Shown here: positions 61,538 through 64,000 of the stretch, in pieces
Numbering within the stretch: position 1 is the stretch's first letter
Layout of the letters: each line of letters opens with the position of its first letter
DNA from: Curtobacterium sp. L6-1
GTDB lineage: Bacteria > Actinomycetota > Actinomycetes > Actinomycetales > Microbacteriaceae
NCBI RefSeq assembly: GCF_018885305.1
Contig: NZ_CP076544.1
Coordinates: 2,790,001-2,854,000, forward strand
Reading direction: 5' to 3'
Length of the DNA: 64,000 nucleotides
Program-made: the position numbers and the translations under genes
Notes under the pieces: model-generated
Told to the model about the DNA's origin: nothing
Seen by the model: only the letters and a program-made list of their open reading frames with translations
Databases searched by the model: none

Positions 61538-62637
61538 GCCGCATCGGGATCGGCATCATCGGTGCCGGCAACATCTCCACGCAGTACCTCGAGAACCTGA
61601 CGCAGTTCGCCGACGTCGAGGTCCGCTTCGTCGCCGACGTCCTGACCGACCGCGCCGCCGCCCAGGCCGCCGCGTACGGGGTGGGCGCATCCGGCACGGT
61701 CGAGGAACTCCTCGCCCGCGACGACATCTCCATCGTCATCAACCTGACGATCCCGGCCGCGCACGCCGAGGTCGACCAGCAGACCATCGACGCGGGCAAG
61801 CACGTGTGGAGCGAGAAGCCGATCGCCACCGACCACGACTCGGCCGCGGCCGTGCTCGCGTCGGCGCAGGCGAAGGGCCTCCGCGTCGCGACCGCGCCGG
61901 ACACCGTGCTCGGCGCGGGCATCCAGACGGCGCTCCGGGCCATCGCCCGCGGCGACATCGGCGAGCCGCTCACCGCGACGACGCTGTTCCACGTCCCCGG
62001 TCCCGAGGCGTGGCACCCGAACCCGGACTTCCTGTTCGCGACCGGTGCCGGCCCGCTGTTCGACATGGGCCCGTACTACGTCACGACGCTCGTGCACGCC
62101 TTCGGCACCGCCAGCCGCGTGCAGGCCGTGTCGTCGAAGTCGCTCGACCGCCGCACGATCGCCTCGGGTGACCGCGCCGGCGAGACCTTCCCGGTCGAGG
62201 TCCCGACGCACCACGCCGCGCTCATCGAGTTCGCCGGCGGGCAGTCCGCCCAGTCGACGTTCTCGTTCCAGCACGCGCTGCCCCGCATGGGCTTCGTCGA
62301 GATCAACGGCACGCTCGGCACGATCTCGCTCCCCGACCCGAACACGTTCGAGGGCGCCTCGAAGCTGTGGCGCTACGGCCAGGAGGAGCCCGAGACCCTC
62401 GAGGCCGTCGGCTCCACCTGGGGGCGCGGCACGGGTGTCGTCGAGCTCGCCCGGGCCATCGCCGAGAACCGTCCGGAGCGCGCCTCCGGTGCTGTGGCGC
62501 TGCACGTCCTCGACGTGCTGCTCGGCATCCGTGACGCCGCCGAGTCCGGTTCCGCGGTCACGATCGAGTCGACGGTGGAGCGCCCCGCGCCGCTGCCCGA
62601 GGACTTCGACCCCGCCGCCGCGGTCCTCACCGCGTAG
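61534..62637 (+). CDS. Gfo/Idh/MocA family oxidoreductase
   Basis: 367 aa from GTG. N-terminal Rossmann fold IGIGIIGAGNISTQYLENLTQFADVEVRFVAD, catalytic-region motif HVWSEKPIA (EKP), ATAPDTVLGAGIQTALRAI, and the C-terminal substrate domain with GAGPLFDMGPYYVTTLVHAFG. NAD(P)-dependent oxidation of a sugar or inositol derivative. Translationally coupled to the isomerase, so the two probably act in sequence on the sugar imported by the divergent MFS carrier. Confidence 0.93.
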   Translation: MSRIGIGIIGAGNISTQYLENLTQFADVEVRFVADVLTDRAAAQAAAYGVGASGTVEELLARDDISIVINLTIPAAHAEVDQQTIDAGKHVWSEKPIATDHDSAAAVLASAQAKGLRVATAPDTVLGAGIQTALRAIARGDIGEPLTATTLFHVPGPEAWHPNPDFLFATGAGPLFDMGPYYVTTLVHAFGTASRVQAVSSKSLDRRTIASGDRAGETFPVEVPTHHAALIEFAGGQSAQSTFSFQHALPRMGFVEINGTLGTISLPDPNTFEGASKLWRYGQEEPETLEAVGSTWGRGTGVVELARAIAENRPERASGAVALHVLDVLLGIRDAAESGSAVTIESTVERPAPLPEDFDPAAAVLTA

Positions 62638-62760
62638 TCCGCGGTGCCGTCGGAGCGGCCGGTCCCCTCGGGGGCCGGCCGTTCCGCTGTCCGGGCCGGG
62701 AGGCACGCGCTGCGGTCCGGTCCCTCGTCCGGTCCCTCGTCCGCTCCCCCGTCGTGCCCG

Positions 62761-63402
62761 TCAGGCGGAGGCGCCGTCGGTGCGGTCGGCGTCACCCGCG
62801 GGCACGATGCGTTCGAGCAGCCGCAGCACCCGCTCGCCGTCGACCGCCTCCGGGTCGAGCAGCCACTGCACCTGCAGGCCGTCCGAGGCCGCGATGCTCA
62901 GGCTCGCCAGGTCCTCGGCGTCCAGGTCGTCGCGGATCCGTCCCGCCGCCTGGTCGGCCCGGATGAGTCCGGCGAGGTCCGCCCGCAGCCGGGTGAACCG
63001 CTCGCGCATGAAGTCGCGCGTCGTGGGGTGCCCCTCCTGCACGGCGTCGGCGGACAGCGTCGTGTAGAGCTGCACGAGCCCCGGCACGGCCCGGTTGCGG
63101 GCGGCACTCTCGCGCATGTCCCCGATGGCGGACTTCATCCGCTCCGGGGCACCCTGCTCGCGGACCTCGTGCTCGCGGTAGACGGCGAGCAGGAGGTCGT
63201 CGCGGCTCGGGAAGTAGTGGCGGAGCGCGGCGTGCGTGATGCCGAGGGCGTCGGCGACCGACCGGAGCGAGGACGCGTCGACCCCCTGCTCGGCGACCAT
63301 CCGGATCATCTCGTCCAGGATCTGCGCTCGCCGTTCGGCGCCCTTGCGGTAGCCGCCGCGTCGCGGCGCGACCGCGTCGTCGTCGCTGGCGGGGTCCGTC
63401 AT
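62761..63402 (-). CDS. TetR family transcriptional regulator
   Basis: 213 aa. Helix-turn-helix: AQILDEMIRMVAEQGVDASSLRSVADALGITHAALRHYFPSRDDLLLAVYREHE; C-terminal TetR_C_6-like ligand domain (ASDGLQVQWLLDPEAVD). Convergent with the Gfo/Idh gene and a reasonable candidate for controlling the sugar cluster. A TAAGTT six bases before the ATG suggests a leaderless transcript. Confidence 0.88.
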   Translation of the reverse strand: MTDPASDDDAVAPRRGGYRKGAERRAQILDEMIRMVAEQGVDASSLRSVADALGITHAALRHYFPSRDDLLLAVYREHEVREQGAPERMKSAIGDMRESAARNRAVPGLVQLYTTLSADAVQEGHPTTRDFMRERFTRLRADLAGLIRADQAAGRIRDDLDAEDLASLSIAASDGLQVQWLLDPEAVDGERVLRLLERIVPAGDADRTDGASA

Positions 63403-63408
63403 CCTGCC

Positions 63409-63414
63409 AACTTA
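63409..63414 (-). promoter_or_regulatory. Probable -10 box of the tetR at 62.8 kb
   Basis: Minus-strand TAAGTT six bases before the ATG (GGCAGG lies in between and could alternatively serve as a weak ribosome site). Confidence 0.4.
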
Positions 63415-63588
63415 CCGCTGGAAGGTTTTCGCGGCCAGTGCCGGACGGGAGGCTCGGATCACCACCGGCACCGCGCCTCCAGGCCGCCACGGGGACGGGA
63501 CGGACACCGACCCGACTGTCGGCGGTACCGACCGCTGCCGGCACCGCCACCACCGGATGGGACCGGCGCTGGTCGGGACCGGCGTGGA

Positions 63589-64000
63589 TCAGGACTCGGC
63601 GGCTGCGCCGTCCTCGTCGTCCGCTGCGCCCGACCGCGCCTCGACCGTGTACTCGTCGACCGGCGTCGGCATCCCGGCGTCGAGCGCGGCCGTGATCTGT
63701 CCGAGGCACCGCGCCAGGACCGCGTTGTCCTCGGCGGAGAGGTGGTCGATGACCTCGACGACGGCCTCGTGGAAGGTCTCGTACGACACGTCGATCTTGC
63801 GCGCCGCCTGCTCGGTGGGCTCGAGCACCTGGGCGCGGCGGTCGGTGGGGTGCGGTGACCGGACCAGGTCACCCTTCTCCACCAGGCCGTCGACGATCTT
63901 GGTGACCGACGCGTTCGACACGGACAACATGACGGCCAGGTCCTTCGGCCCCATCGTGCGGCCGTCGCGGTGCGCCTGCAGCATGTACCGGACGGTGAGG
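63589..64000 (-). CDS. MarR family regulator, 5' end outside the window
   Basis: Partial gene: the reading frame enters from beyond base 64000 (LTVRYMLQAHRDGRTMGPKDLAVMLSVSNASVTKIVDGLVEKGDLVRSPHPTDRRAQVLEPTEQ), so only the winged helix and C-terminal dimer region are seen. The DRR wing motif is intact. C-terminal tail acidic. The 186 bases between it and tetR contain half of a GGACGGGAGGC hairpin (about 63441-63452) and no gene. Confidence 0.85.
   Translation of the reverse strand, partial: LTVRYMLQAHRDGRTMGPKDLAVMLSVSNASVTKIVDGLVEKGDLVRSPHPTDRRAQVLEPTEQAARKIDVSYETFHEAVVEVIDHLSAEDNAVLARCLGQITAALDAGMPTPVDEYTVEARSGAADDEDGAAAES

Overview
This 64 kb window is chromosomal DNA of a high-GC actinobacterium. 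Very high GC, GTG/ATG start codons, four-base start/stop overlaps, a NucS mismatch-repair nuclease, the coproporphyrin-dependent haem pathway, Holin-X/DUF3618/DUF5997 proteins, an LAXTG wall-anchored protein and a rhodopsin operon together suggest a member of the Microbacteriaceae. A Curtobacterium-like genus is my guess from the gene set; no 16S gene is present to confirm it. I see no tRNA, rRNA, CRISPR array, integrase or transposase. No stretch longer than 300 bases lacks a gene or a recognisable remnant.

Layout. 0.2-11.5 kb: a complete haem pathway. hemA faces right; hemE-cgoX and hemQ-cpfC-hemC-hemD-hemB-hemL face left, with three small membrane/envelope genes between the two leftward blocks. 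Together they encode every step from glutamyl-tRNA to haem b through coproporphyrin III. 11.5-29.7 kb: housekeeping and accessory genes: Nudix, a small acidic repeat protein, lipoproteins, a beta-lactamase fold lacking its catalytic residues, an M13 protease, an LAXTG surface protein, a uracil/xanthine permease, GAP, MATE and MFS exporters, a LacI regulator with a palindromic operator, nucS and a HAD phosphatase. 29.7-33.8 kb: an RsbU-type phosphatase, a LysR-TDT transporter pair and a MarR gene.

33.8-38 kb: a light-harvesting module. A LuxR-type response regulator is divergent from an operon of a DTE-motif proton-pumping rhodopsin, a lycopene cyclase and a Brp/Blh beta-carotene cleavage enzyme. 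The cyclase makes beta-carotene, Blh cleaves it to retinal, and retinal loads the rhodopsin. The lycopene-forming genes must lie elsewhere. 38-50.7 kb: hydrolases, a flavin monooxygenase, Nudix, an ABC exporter, a large LAL-type LuxR regulator and small lipoproteins.

50.8-57.3 kb: a 6.4 kb segment bounded by 130 bp direct repeats of the 3' end of a tetR gene. It holds a truncated SRPBCC gene, an MMPL exporter with its MarR regulator (base composition visibly less GC-rich than its neighbours), an SDR/XRE pair, and a PEBP-MarR pair preceded by three TGTACAG sites at exact 13 bp spacing. 57-64 kb: the intact tetR, a carboxylesterase, and a sugar-uptake/oxidation cluster (MFS symporter divergent from a sugar isomerase and a Gfo/Idh dehydrogenase, with a TetR), ending in a MarR gene cut by the window edge.

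Two features recur. Related hairpins built on GGACGGGAGGCGCGG lie at several operon ends. Many genes have a TAnnnT -10 box only 6-9 bases before the start codon and no Shine-Dalgarno sequence, as expected for leaderless mRNAs.
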